Origin: Methanomicrobiales archaeon
GTDB lineage: Archaea > Halobacteriota > Methanomicrobia > Methanomicrobiales > Methanospirillaceae
Assembly (NCBI GenBank): GCA_012520015.1
Contig: JAAYPD010000042.1
Location: 1 to 5,058 of the forward strand
Length of the DNA: 5,058 bases
Direction: 5' to 3'
Position 1 is the first letter of the stretch. Each line of letters opens with the position of its first letter. The notes beneath the pieces are model-generated. The model searched no databases. It worked only from the letters and a program-made list of their open reading frames with translations, and was not told where the DNA came from. Made by a program: the position numbers and the translations under genes. Shown one piece after another: positions 1 to 5,058 of the stretch.

Positions 1-261
1 GTAGTAGATCTGGTATGACTCTGTAGGGAGTTTCATTACCCCTGTCTGATGAGAACCCAAGTATACAGCAAATGGGATTGGCCAGTTCATCTCTTTGAAC
101 ACTATCACTGCTTCCTTATCATTTGCTGAATTATCAATCGTTACATGATTTATTCCATTCTTTGGGACACTTCCAAAAATTTTCGTGAACTCTGCTCCAA
201 AAACGGGAATTGTCATCATTGAAAATATTAGAATCAGGATCTGTAATGTTCGGATGTTCAT
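1..261 (-). CDS. Secreted protein of unknown function, N-terminal part (cut by left window edge)
   Basis: An open frame starts at ATG 261-259 and runs without a stop to base 1, giving 87 codons; the C-terminus lies outside the window. The N-terminus (MNIRTLQILILIFSMM, then TIPVFGA) is a typical signal peptide: one Arg, a hydrophobic core at about residues 6-20, and a likely cleavage after GA at 22-23, so the product should be exported. The mature part starts with a short linker, then a beta-rich stretch with VTIDNS at 40-45, EAVIVF at 50-55, FAVYLG at 64-69 and ESYQIYY at 81-87. This resembles secreted domains in which a DA-V-V-L strand is followed by a VYV/AN strand and a PDGTY-YY strand, but I infer that from pattern only. 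The start is supported by GGAGGG six bases upstream. The gene is read in the same direction as the symporter but is separated from it by about 130 bp. Function unknown. Confidence 0.8.
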   Translation of the reverse strand, partial: MNIRTLQILILIFSMMTIPVFGAEFTKIFGSVPKNGINHVTIDNSANDKEAVIVFKEMNWPIPFAVYLGSHQTGVMKLPTESYQIYY

Positions 262-298
262 GTAATACCCTCCATGGATTTACATGGTCCTGTATTAC
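262..298 (-). promoter_or_regulatory. Leader hairpin overlapping the Shine-Dalgarno of the secreted-protein gene
   Basis: On the minus strand the outer arms GTAATAC (298-292) and GTATTAC (268-262) and the inner arms CCATG (287-283) and CATGG (276-272) are perfect complements, with a 6-base loop and a small internal loop (AGGA against AGG). The Shine-Dalgarno GGAGGG (273-268) spans the inner stem, the internal loop and the first outer pair, and the ATG follows directly after the stem. If transcribed, this fold would partly mask the ribosome binding site. The regulatory role is inference. Confidence 0.4.
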
Positions 299-310
299 CT
301 TTTGAAGAAG

Positions 311-361
311 AAAATTTTTCCTGATTCATAAAAATTCCATGATCACTCACGGAAAAATTTT
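311..361. repeat. AT-rich 11-bp inverted repeat in the intergenic spacer
   Basis: AAAATTTTTCC at 311-321 is the exact reverse complement of GGAAAAATTTT at 351-361, with a 29-base spacer. It lies between the symporter stop and the secreted-protein gene and brackets the candidate TATA box. It could be an operator, part of the symporter 3' end, or a by-product of A/T runs. Confidence 0.35.
326..336 (-). promoter_or_regulatory. Candidate TATA box for the secreted-protein gene
   Basis: Read on the minus strand this is AATTTTTATGA, a loose match to an archaeal TATA box. A start about 25 bases downstream would fall near 305, giving a leader of roughly 45 bases that contains the hairpin at 262-298. 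The surrounding sequence is AT-rich throughout, so other positions are possible. Confidence 0.25.
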
Positions 362-399
362 TAGAGAGATGAAAAAAACTGAATTGAACTTTTTTCATC
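354..399 (-). terminator. Putative terminator of the symporter operon
   Basis: GATGAAAAAA (368-377) and TTTTTTCATC (390-399) form a perfect 10-bp stem with a 12-base loop that overlaps the symporter stop codon (397-395). On the minus strand a run of seven T (378-372) sits within the 3' arm, and a further A/T run follows at about 361-353. Archaeal termination depends mainly on T runs, so the T tracts matter more than the stem. Confidence 0.45.
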
Positions 400-1957
400 C
401 CTGGCATCTGACTCCCGCTACTCTGTTGCTGAGCTGGAAGATGATCATGACAATGGCAGATATGGGTAATGCAATAATCAGCGGATCTATCACCGTCCAG
501 GGAGCACCCAGTATCGTAACAGATCCGGTCAGGAGCTGGGAGATACCAAGAACCTTTGCCTCGGCGGTATGGACGAAGACTGTGTAAAATAACCAGATGG
601 ATGCCCCTGTGATCATACTTGCCACTGCGCCGTTTTTAGAGGGATTTTTGGAGTACACACCTACTGAAAATGCAGGGAGGAATGCCGATGCACAAAGGCC
701 CATGAACATTGCAGTGGCCCTTGCAATAATCCCGGCCGGCATGGCAAGGGCAAGAACAAGACTGATGATCATCATCACGATACATCCAACCTGGTTGGCC
801 TTTAATGACATGGCACATTTGTGTCCTCTTCCCCAAAGATCACAGACAAGTGCAGTGCCCATGGTGTGAAAAAGGGATGAAAGCGTGGACATTGCTGCCG
901 AAAGCAGGGTTAACATGAAGATAATTACGAACAGGTCAGGCATTGCCATGTTAATGTAAAGCGGTATCACAGAATCGACATTTCCTCCTGCTGCGTCAAC
1001 CGCGATTTTTCCCATGTGCTCGTAAAAATAAACATTTGTCAGTGCACCTACTGTAAATGCAACGCCTGTCATCATCAGTATGAATGGGCCTCCAACCAGC
1101 ACTGCCCGGTTAAGTGCCCGGTTCTCCTTTGCAGTCATGAACCTGACCACCAGTTGTGGCTGGGCCAGAACGCCTATACCAACACCCAGAACCAGGGTGG
1201 TTACCAGGGTGAACCATATTGGAGATCCAAGCTCAGGCATTGATGCCCATCCTGTCATTCCCTGCCCGGCAAGTGCTTCAGGAACCAGGCCTGACATTGC
1301 ATTTAATGCCGAATGACCTGCAGACACTCCGCCAACTGCAATATATGTCAGTACCAGGAGCAATGTCATTCCGGTCAGCATAATTGCTCCCTGGAATGCA
1401 TCGGTATACATCACTGCGATAAGTCCGCCATAGATCACATAGATGGCTACAATGACAGCAAATCCTATCAGTGCGGTTGTATAGGATATGTTTAACGTGG
1501 TCTCGATGAATCGTGCACCACCTATAAGTACAGCTGCAGTATAAAGTGGCATTCCAAGAAGGATGATGGTTCCACTAATAAGCTGGAGTTTTGGTGCATG
1601 AAAGATCTTGCCCATGAGGTCAGGGAAGGTAACCGCTCCTGTCTCTGCCCCTTTCTCCCGGGTTTTTTTCCCGAATATTACAAATGCCAGCAGAATTCCC
1701 ACTCCGATATTGAAAACCGTCAGCCAGATAAGTCCCATTCCAAGGTTTGCAGCTACACCACCAAATCCGACGATGGCTGATGTTGAGATGAATGCAGCAC
1801 CATATGAAAGGGCAATTATTACCGGGTGACTATCCCGTCCGGCAAGCAGGTAATCTTCGGCATGTATCGTTCTTTTATACCCAAGATACCCAAGCACCAG
1901 TGTGGCTGCAACATACACCAGCACAAGAACGATGGTGAATACCGGATCAACTGCCAT
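395..1957 (-). CDS. Sodium:solute symporter family (SSF) transporter
   Basis: A polytopic inner-membrane protein of 520 residues that should couple sodium entry to uptake of a small solute; the substrate cannot be read from sequence. Family marks: AEDYLLAGR at 33-41, SYGAAFISTSAIVGF at 51-65, the conserved loop YGGLIAVMYTDAFQG at 176-190, QPQLVVRFMTAKE at 266-278, and AAMSTLSS at 354-361, where SSF proteins such as PutP and vSGLT place Ser/Thr ligands of the sodium site. Hydrophobic segments are consistent with about 13 helices and the length is normal for the family. I chose ATG 1957 over an upstream in-frame GTG at 1972 because GGAGG (1970-1966) lies eight bases before the ATG and would be coding if the GTG were used. 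The gene overlaps the preceding 43-residue membrane protein by 11 bp, which implies translational coupling and a joint complex. Acetate, amino acid or pantothenate uptake are all possible. Confidence 0.93.
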   Translation of the reverse strand: MAVDPVFTIVLVLVYVAATLVLGYLGYKRTIHAEDYLLAGRDSHPVIIALSYGAAFISTSAIVGFGGVAANLGMGLIWLTVFNIGVGILLAFVIFGKKTREKGAETGAVTFPDLMGKIFHAPKLQLISGTIILLGMPLYTAAVLIGGARFIETTLNISYTTALIGFAVIVAIYVIYGGLIAVMYTDAFQGAIMLTGMTLLLVLTYIAVGGVSAGHSALNAMSGLVPEALAGQGMTGWASMPELGSPIWFTLVTTLVLGVGIGVLAQPQLVVRFMTAKENRALNRAVLVGGPFILMMTGVAFTVGALTNVYFYEHMGKIAVDAAGGNVDSVIPLYINMAMPDLFVIIFMLTLLSAAMSTLSSLFHTMGTALVCDLWGRGHKCAMSLKANQVGCIVMMIISLVLALAMPAGIIARATAMFMGLCASAFLPAFSVGVYSKNPSKNGAVASMITGASIWLFYTVFVHTAEAKVLGISQLLTGSVTILGAPWTVIDPLIIALPISAIVMIIFQLSNRVAGVRCQG

Positions 1958-2078
1958 CTTCCCGCCCTCCACGGTTCCAGTTGATCAAACCATAGATTAT
2001 GCAGGTTATCGCAAATCCTATCGATAATGCGTACCCCATCCAGATTGCAGGATCTGTTATACCAAATACTGAAAACAT
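1947..2078 (-). CDS. Symporter small accessory protein (43-residue single-helix membrane protein)
   Basis: ATG 2078 to TGA 1949-1947 gives 43 residues, too short for most gene callers. It begins MFSVFGITDPAIWMGYALSI, has one hydrophobic helix at about residues 11-33 and ends with a conserved-looking INWNRGG and a polar tail. The acidic DP-AIW start, Y-G-INW end and position directly before an SSF gene match what I recall of archaeal and bacterial symporter small accessory proteins. Similar arrangements are known elsewhere: YjcH with ActP, YhdT with PanF, and DUF4212 small subunits with their symporters, although those are larger and unrelated in detail. GGAAGG (2094-2089) lies ten bases before the ATG. 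Its stop lies inside the symporter's first codons, so the two are almost certainly one operon. The likely role is assembly, stability or sodium coupling of the symporter; that is inference. Confidence 0.82.
   Translation of the reverse strand: MFSVFGITDPAIWMGYALSIGFAITCIIYGLINWNRGGREDGS
1961..1970 (-). promoter_or_regulatory. Shine-Dalgarno site deciding the symporter start
   Basis: GGAGGGCGGG on the minus strand, with its GGAGG core eight bases before ATG 1957. It lies within the last codons of the small accessory protein gene. Its position argues for the ATG and against the GTG at 1972, which would put this site inside the coding frame. Confidence 0.75.
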
Positions 2079-2120
2079 GTTTATCGAACCTTCCGGTAAA
2101 CTGTCAGTGAATATCAATAC

Positions 2121-2146
2121 AGGGGACCGTAAATTGCCGGTCCCCT
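2121..2146. promoter_or_regulatory. GC-rich 9-bp dyad upstream of the symporter operon
   Basis: AGGGGACCG (2121-2129) and CGGTCCCCT (2138-2146) are perfect reverse complements around an 8-base AT-rich loop. The dyad lies 43-68 bases before the small-protein start, in sequence that is otherwise AT-rich. No T run follows on either strand, so it does not look like a terminator. It is best read as an operator or a stable leader hairpin of the symporter operon. Confidence 0.5.
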
Positions 2147-2240
2147 AACTAAACACGAAGAAAAAAGAGCCAGAGAATAGATTGCCAAGGGAACTAATCC
2201 ACTGTCTTATCAATTTACCAATAACATGTTGGTACTGGTT

Positions 2241-2250
2241 CAGTATAAAC
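2241..2250 (-). promoter_or_regulatory. Candidate TATA box for the symporter operon
   Basis: Reads GTTTATACTG on the minus strand, the closest TATA-like match in the 228-bp spacer. A start near 2220 would give a leader of about 140 bases containing the 2121-2146 dyad. A second candidate, TTTAGTTA at 2154-2147, would instead start transcription at the dyad, making it an operator. The sequence does not decide between them. Confidence 0.28.
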
Positions 2251-2277
2251 CCTGCGTTGGTGCACCTATACCTTGTG

Positions 2278-2288
2278 AAAAAAAGAAA
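2278..2288 (-). terminator. Poly-T terminator of the CARDB protein gene
   Basis: On the minus strand, TTTCTTTTTTT starts about 20 bases after the stop codon at 2307 and ends in seven consecutive T. A T-rich tract without a stem is the usual archaeal intrinsic terminator. The rest of the 2079-2306 spacer shows no gene. Confidence 0.5.
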
Positions 2289-2306
2289 TGATCAAGGCCG
2301 GGAATC

Positions 2307-3167
2307 TTAAAGTTCCTGTTCCGGGTTTACCAGAACGATGGATGTGGTGGTATTCATGAGAACAGGCGGGACAATTACCTGTGGTCCACCGGCGATTATC
2401 TGGATCATGTCATCGCGGTACCAGTCATTGTTACCTTCATCGCTCTCCGGCACCAGGTTTCCTGGATCCACGTCCATTAAAATTCCGTAACCGCCTGCCA
2501 TAATCTCACGCGGAATGGTAAAAGTACGCGTGGTACTGGCCTGGCCGGTTGCAGGCACAGAACCGACCTCCCAGGTTCCCAGGAGTAGTGGTTCTACAGC
2601 CCGGACAGATCGGTTTGTCAGGTATATGTCAACAAAAAAATTCCCTGCGTCAGATCCTCCCCGGTTTTCAACTGCAGCAATAACCCTGACCTGGTCTCCA
2701 GGCCCTGCCTTTGGCGGGATTATGATTCCTGATCCCACCAGGTCTGGCATGCTTCCATCAGGGGTCGGATCTGCGATACGTATCGTTTTCTGCTGTGGCT
2801 GTTCAGTCTCTTTCCCCATGACTTCCCTGACAAAGTTATATGCACCATCAGCAAGGTCAAGTGGTAAAAGGAAAGTTCTTACACTTGAATAATCTCCTCC
2901 AGATGTAATTGATTCAAGATCCGCTGATCCAATCGGAACCCGTTTTGCGTCACCTCCACTCTCATTGACAAGGTAATAGGAGATGGTGACAGGCCCGCTG
3001 TCTGCATCCCCTGCATTTTTCACTACTTCAATCACCGTAAGTGAACCCCCCGCATAACCGGTTTCACTCACGATCAATCCTTCTGAAGTAATATTCACCG
3101 CAGCGCCGACTGGCAGGATAATAACAATGAATACTAACATCAGCACCCATCCGGTACGAATGGTCAT
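2307..3167 (-). CDS. Exported protein with two CARDB/Ig-like domains
   Basis: The 286-residue product starts with MTIRTGWVL and a hydrophobic core at about 7-21, ending VGAA, a signal peptide with likely cleavage near residue 22-23. Two beta-sandwich units follow. The first, about 28-130, has VIEVVKNAGDADSGPVTISY at 45-64. The second, about 141-247, is a clear CARDB domain: PDLVGSGI at 141-148, PGDQVRVIAAVENRGGSDAG at 156-175, and the typical end NLVPESDEGNN at 237-247. CARDB domains are cell-adhesion-like modules common on archaeal surfaces. There is no C-terminal membrane helix and no cysteine, so after cleavage it should be released or held by other surface proteins; an uncleaved signal anchor is an alternative. 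No Shine-Dalgarno precedes the ATG, but a TATA-like box lies about 25-30 bases upstream, so the message may be leaderless. An internal ATG at codon 10 would lose the N-terminal Arg. The binding partner is unknown. Confidence 0.85.
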   Translation of the reverse strand: MTIRTGWVLMLVFIVIILPVGAAVNITSEGLIVSETGYAGGSLTVIEVVKNAGDADSGPVTISYYLVNESGGDAKRVPIGSADLESITSGGDYSSVRTFLLPLDLADGAYNFVREVMGKETEQPQQKTIRIADPTPDGSMPDLVGSGIIIPPKAGPGDQVRVIAAVENRGGSDAGNFFVDIYLTNRSVRAVEPLLLGTWEVGSVPATGQASTTRTFTIPREIMAGGYGILMDVDPGNLVPESDEGNNDWYRDDMIQIIAGGPQVIVPPVLMNTTTSIVLVNPEQEL

Positions 3168-3189
3168 ATCTGATGATTGGAGACCGTTC

Positions 3190-3199
3190 CCATAAAACC
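3190..3199 (-). promoter_or_regulatory. Candidate TATA box for the CARDB gene, possibly shared with gpmA
   Basis: The minus strand reads GGTTTTATGG, preceded by a purine-rich GGAAA that resembles a BRE. The distance to ATG 3167 is about 25-30 bases, which predicts a leaderless or nearly leaderless message and fits the lack of a Shine-Dalgarno. On the plus strand the same bases read CCATAAAACC and could serve gpmA with a start near 3220 and a leader of about 30 bases. Confidence 0.35.
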
Positions 3200-3224
3200 T
3201 TTCCAGATGAATTAACCGATTGTA

Positions 3225-3242
3225 TCACCAACATTATGGTGA
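3225..3242 (+). promoter_or_regulatory. Hairpin containing the gpmA Shine-Dalgarno
   Basis: TCACCA (3225-3230) and TGGTGA (3237-3242) are perfect reverse complements around a 6-base loop. The right arm includes the gpmA Shine-Dalgarno GGTGA (3238-3242), six bases before ATG 3249. The spacing confirms the chosen start. The short stem might slow initiation or mark a small operator; that is inference. Confidence 0.4.
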
Positions 3243-3248
3243 CTAATC

Positions 3249-3995
3249 ATGTATACGCTGGTTCTGATTCGTCATGGAGAAAGCATCTGGAACCGGGAGA
3301 ACCGGTTTACAGGATGGCGTGATATCGATCTCTCTCCCCATGGCATTGTCGAGGCAAAGTCTGCAGGCAGGGTCCTTAGGGAGCAGGGTTTTGAGTTTGA
3401 CATTGCATACACTTCAGTTCTAAAACGTGCCATCCGGACACTCTGGCTTATCCAGGAAGAGATGGATCTCATGTGGATTCCTGTTATACGGACCTGGCGC
3501 CTAAATGAGCGGCATTATGGGGCACTGACAGGCCTTAACAAGACCGAAACGGTGGAGAAGTATGGTGAGCAGCAGGTACACATCTGGAGAAGAAGCTATG
3601 ACGTTCCGCCTCCTGCCTACTCCCCCGACAATCAGGATAATCCTTCCTATCACCGACGATACCGGGAGATCCTGAGAAGCGACCTGCCTATGACCGAATG
3701 CCTTAAAGATACAGTTACAAGGTTCATACCCTACTGGAAAGATGAGATTGTTCCTGTAATAATGTCAGGGAAAAGAGTTCTCATCACTGCCCACGGAAAC
3801 AGTCTGCGTGCCCTTGTAAAACATCTTGATAATATTTCAGATGCCGACATCCCTGATATGAATATTCCAACAGGTATCCCGCTGGTATATGAGCTGGATG
3901 AAGAACTCAAACCAGTCAGAAATTATTACCTTGGTGATGAGGAAAAGGTGAAAGCTGCCATGGAAGCGGTGAAAAATCAGGGAAAAGCCAAATAA
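3249..3995 (+). CDS. gpmA: 2,3-bisphosphoglycerate-dependent phosphoglycerate mutase
   Basis: Cytosolic enzyme that interconverts 3-phosphoglycerate and 2-phosphoglycerate in glycolysis and gluconeogenesis, using a phosphohistidine primed by 2,3-bisphosphoglycerate. The 248-residue length matches bacterial dPGM. The signature LIRHGESIWN is at 6-15 with the phospho-acceptor His9. FTGWRDIDLS at 20-29, TSVLKRAIRTL at 55-65 (Arg60), LNERHYGALTGLNK at 85-98 (acid/base Glu87) and TAHGNSLRAL at 180-189 (His182) complete the active site, equivalent to E. coli His11, Arg62, Glu89 and His184. YHRRYREI at 134-141 fits the substrate-binding loop. All catalytic residues are present, so it should be active. 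Most archaea use cofactor-independent mutases, so acquisition from bacteria is likely. It is transcribed alone, divergent from the CARDB gene and convergent with pdxS. The start at 3249 is fixed by GGTGA six bases upstream and by the position of RHGE. Confidence 0.95.
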   Translation: MYTLVLIRHGESIWNRENRFTGWRDIDLSPHGIVEAKSAGRVLREQGFEFDIAYTSVLKRAIRTLWLIQEEMDLMWIPVIRTWRLNERHYGALTGLNKTETVEKYGEQQVHIWRRSYDVPPPAYSPDNQDNPSYHRRYREILRSDLPMTECLKDTVTRFIPYWKDEIVPVIMSGKRVLITAHGNSLRALVKHLDNISDADIPDMNIPTGIPLVYELDEELKPVRNYYLGDEEKVKAAMEAVKNQGKAK

Positions 3996-4013
3996 TTTTT
4001 TTGAAATTTTTTT
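3996..4013 (+). terminator. Poly-T terminator of gpmA in the convergent spacer
   Basis: Two runs of seven T (3996-4002 and 4007-4013) separated by GAAA follow the gpmA TAA directly. The second run reaches into the pdxS stop codon on the other strand. On the minus strand this stretch is A-rich; the only T-rich sequence after pdxS lies within the 3' end of gpmA, so pdxS messages may run into antisense of gpmA. Confidence 0.6.
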
Positions 4014-4908
4014 ACCAGCCACGGGTCTGGAGCCTCTCTTCAGGTGCAAGCGCATGGATATCAAGACCACGCATGGCATCTCCAAGACCCTTGGAAATCT
4101 CTGCGATCACCGCAGGTTCATTGTAATGGTTGACTGCTTCGACGACTGCCCTGGCCATCAGTTCGGGGTTTTCTGATTTGAAAATTCCTGAGCCTACAAA
4201 TACTCCATCGCTTCCAAGCTGCATCATGAGCGCTGCATCCGCAGGAGTTGCAACACCCCCGGCAGAGTAGTTCACGACAGGAATGCGCTGGCGTTTTGCA
4301 GTTTCAATAAGAAGGTCAGCAGGAGCTTCAAGTTCTCTTGCCCTTTTTACCAGTTCAATCTCCTCCATTCCCCTGAGCTTTCTTATCTCTGACAGGATGG
4401 TCCGGTTATGGCGCACTGCCTCAACCACGTTCCCGGTGCCTGCCTCCCCTTTGGTACGGATCATCGCTGCTCCTTCACCAATTCTTCGCAGCGCTTCTCC
4501 AAGGTTTCTTGCACCGCAGACGAAAGGAACGGAAAATTTTGTTTTATCGATATGGTATTCTTCGTCTGCAGGAGTCAGAACCTCTGACTCGTCGATCATG
4601 TCAACACCAAGGGCCTCAAGAACCTGGGCCTCAACGAAGTGACCGATCCGTGCTTTTGCCATAACCGGAATGGATACTGCATCAATGATCTCAGTCACCT
4701 TTTTAGGGTCAGCCATCCTGGCAACACCACCTGCAGCTCTGATATCTGCAGGAACACGTTCAAGGGCCATGACCGCAATTGCACCTGCGTCTTCAGCAAT
4801 ACCAGCCTGCTCGGCTGATACCACGTCCATTATTACGCCCCCATTCTGCATGGGCGCAAATCCCCGTTTAATAAGTTCGGTGCCGAACCGGAGGTCTTCA
4901 AGTTTCAT
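4012..4908 (-). CDS. pdxS: Pyridoxal 5'-phosphate synthase, PdxS subunit
   Basis: Cytosolic synthase subunit of the DXP-independent vitamin B6 pathway. It makes pyridoxal 5'-phosphate from ribose 5-phosphate, glyceraldehyde 3-phosphate and ammonia supplied by the glutaminase PdxT, in a 12+12 complex. The 298-residue (beta/alpha)8 barrel has every landmark: MQNGGVIMDV at 20-29 with Asp28, VMALERVPADIRAAGGVARM at 46-65, MAKARIGH at 83-90 with the Schiff-base Lys85, EVLTPADEEYHIDK at 109-122, FVCGARNLGEALRRI at 129-143, IRTKGEAGTGN at 150-160 with the second Lys153, and FVGSGIFKS near the C-terminus. These match B. subtilis Asp24, Lys81 and Lys149. The frame extends 20 codons upstream to 4968, but those residues are not family-like and homologues begin MKLEDLRFGTELIKRGFA, so I start at ATG 4908. 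Only a weak GGG precedes it. No pdxT is in the window. Confidence 0.97.
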   Translation of the reverse strand: MKLEDLRFGTELIKRGFAPMQNGGVIMDVVSAEQAGIAEDAGAIAVMALERVPADIRAAGGVARMADPKKVTEIIDAVSIPVMAKARIGHFVEAQVLEALGVDMIDESEVLTPADEEYHIDKTKFSVPFVCGARNLGEALRRIGEGAAMIRTKGEAGTGNVVEAVRHNRTILSEIRKLRGMEEIELVKRARELEAPADLLIETAKRQRIPVVNYSAGGVATPADAALMMQLGSDGVFVGSGIFKSENPELMARAVVEAVNHYNEPAVIAEISKGLGDAMRGLDIHALAPEERLQTRGW

Positions 4909-4934
4909 ATCCCGTACATTTTGGGTGCACCAAC

Positions 4935-4943
4935 CAATAATAC
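4935..4943 (-). promoter_or_regulatory. Candidate TATA box for pdxS
   Basis: Reads GTATTATTG on the minus strand, centred about 31 bases before the chosen pdxS ATG. The expected start, some 25 bases downstream, is close to the ATG, so the message would have a very short leader or none, in keeping with the weak Shine-Dalgarno. This placement inside the upstream extension of the frame also supports the shorter start. Confidence 0.35.
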
Positions 4944-5058
4944 TAGTGCGGTACATGCAAACAAACAAAATAGAAGAATTGTAAGGCGAACAGTCTTTAT
5001 TATTGAAGTGCCGGCCTGTCTTAAGTCTTTTTCTCTCTCCCCAATCTCGTACACACCA
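4944..5058. other. Right-edge non-coding sequence
   Basis: Beyond the pdxS promoter no coding frame, RNA gene or repeat is convincing up to the window end. A pyrimidine-rich stretch at about 5025-5042 (CTTTTTCTCTCTCCCC) could be the tail of a plus-strand gene's terminator or a plain spacer, but no such gene is visible here. Confidence 0.3.

Noticed and set aside
597..869. Plus-strand open frames of 60-90 codons across the symporter gene
   Set aside because: They lie opposite a well-supported SSF coding region, lack family features and are antisense shadows.
2256..2266. 11-mer GTTGGTGCACC shared with the pdxS promoter region (minus strand, 4934-4924)
   Set aside because: Several 11-mer matches are expected by chance in 5 kb on two strands, and the two copies have different positions relative to their nearest promoters.
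2230..2275. Possible tRNA-like fragment (GGTTC near 2238 and flanking pairs)
   Set aside because: No acceptor stem, no proper T-loop consensus and no anticodon arm could be drawn.
2226..2291. Plus-strand 21-codon frame beginning MLVLVQYKP in the non-coding spacer
   Set aside because: No Shine-Dalgarno, it ends in a poly-A tract that is better read as the opposite-strand terminator, and it has no recognisable features.
2515..2892. Plus-strand 125-codon frame opposite the CARDB gene
   Set aside because: Serine/arginine/proline-rich translation typical of an antisense frame, and the minus strand has a clear signal peptide and CARDB motifs.
3837..4085. Minus-strand 82-codon frame spanning the gpmA end and pdxS end
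   Set aside because: It bridges two convergent real genes and a poly-T spacer, with no start signal.
4283..4984. Plus-strand frames of 119 and 104 codons opposite pdxS
   Set aside because: Entirely or mostly antisense to a highly conserved gene, with low-complexity Ser/Arg/Ala-rich translations.

Overview
The window looks like a euryarchaeal chromosome segment, most likely from a hydrogenotrophic methanogen of the Methanomicrobiales (Methanospirillum-like). This rests on the style of the PdxS and phosphoglycerate mutase proteins, on secreted CARDB-type surface proteins, on a sodium symporter paired with a tiny membrane protein, on poly-T ends without strong GC hairpins, and on TATA-like boxes placed for short or absent leaders. 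The genus is inferred from recall, not from a search.

Layout, left to right. Bases 1-261 (minus) hold the N-terminal 87 codons of a secreted protein that runs off the left edge; its Shine-Dalgarno lies inside a hairpin. Bases 262-394 are an AT-rich spacer with the promoter region of that gene and the 3' end of the next one. Bases 395-1957 (minus) encode a 520-residue sodium:solute symporter. Its start overlaps by 11 bp the end of a 43-residue single-helix membrane protein gene (1947-2078, minus), so the two form a coupled transporter operon. Bases 2079-2306 are non-coding and carry a GC-rich 9-bp dyad in the operon's upstream region and a poly-T terminator of the next gene. Bases 2307-3167 (minus) encode an exported 286-residue protein with two CARDB/Ig-like domains.

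An 81-bp divergent spacer separates that gene from gpmA (3249-3995, plus), a cofactor-dependent phosphoglycerate mutase of bacterial type. gpmA converges on pdxS (4012-4908, minus), the synthase subunit of pyridoxal 5'-phosphate synthase, across a 16-bp T-rich spacer. The last 150 bp hold the pdxS promoter region and no recognisable gene.

The genes are mostly independent housekeeping or envelope functions: glycolysis/gluconeogenesis (gpmA), vitamin B6 synthesis (pdxS), sodium-driven uptake (the symporter pair) and two secreted proteins. I see no mobile element, CRISPR array, RNA gene or defence system. The points most worth a second look are the symporter/small-protein pair, the dyad upstream of it, Shine-Dalgarno-masking hairpins before two unrelated genes, and a bacterial-type mutase in an archaeon.
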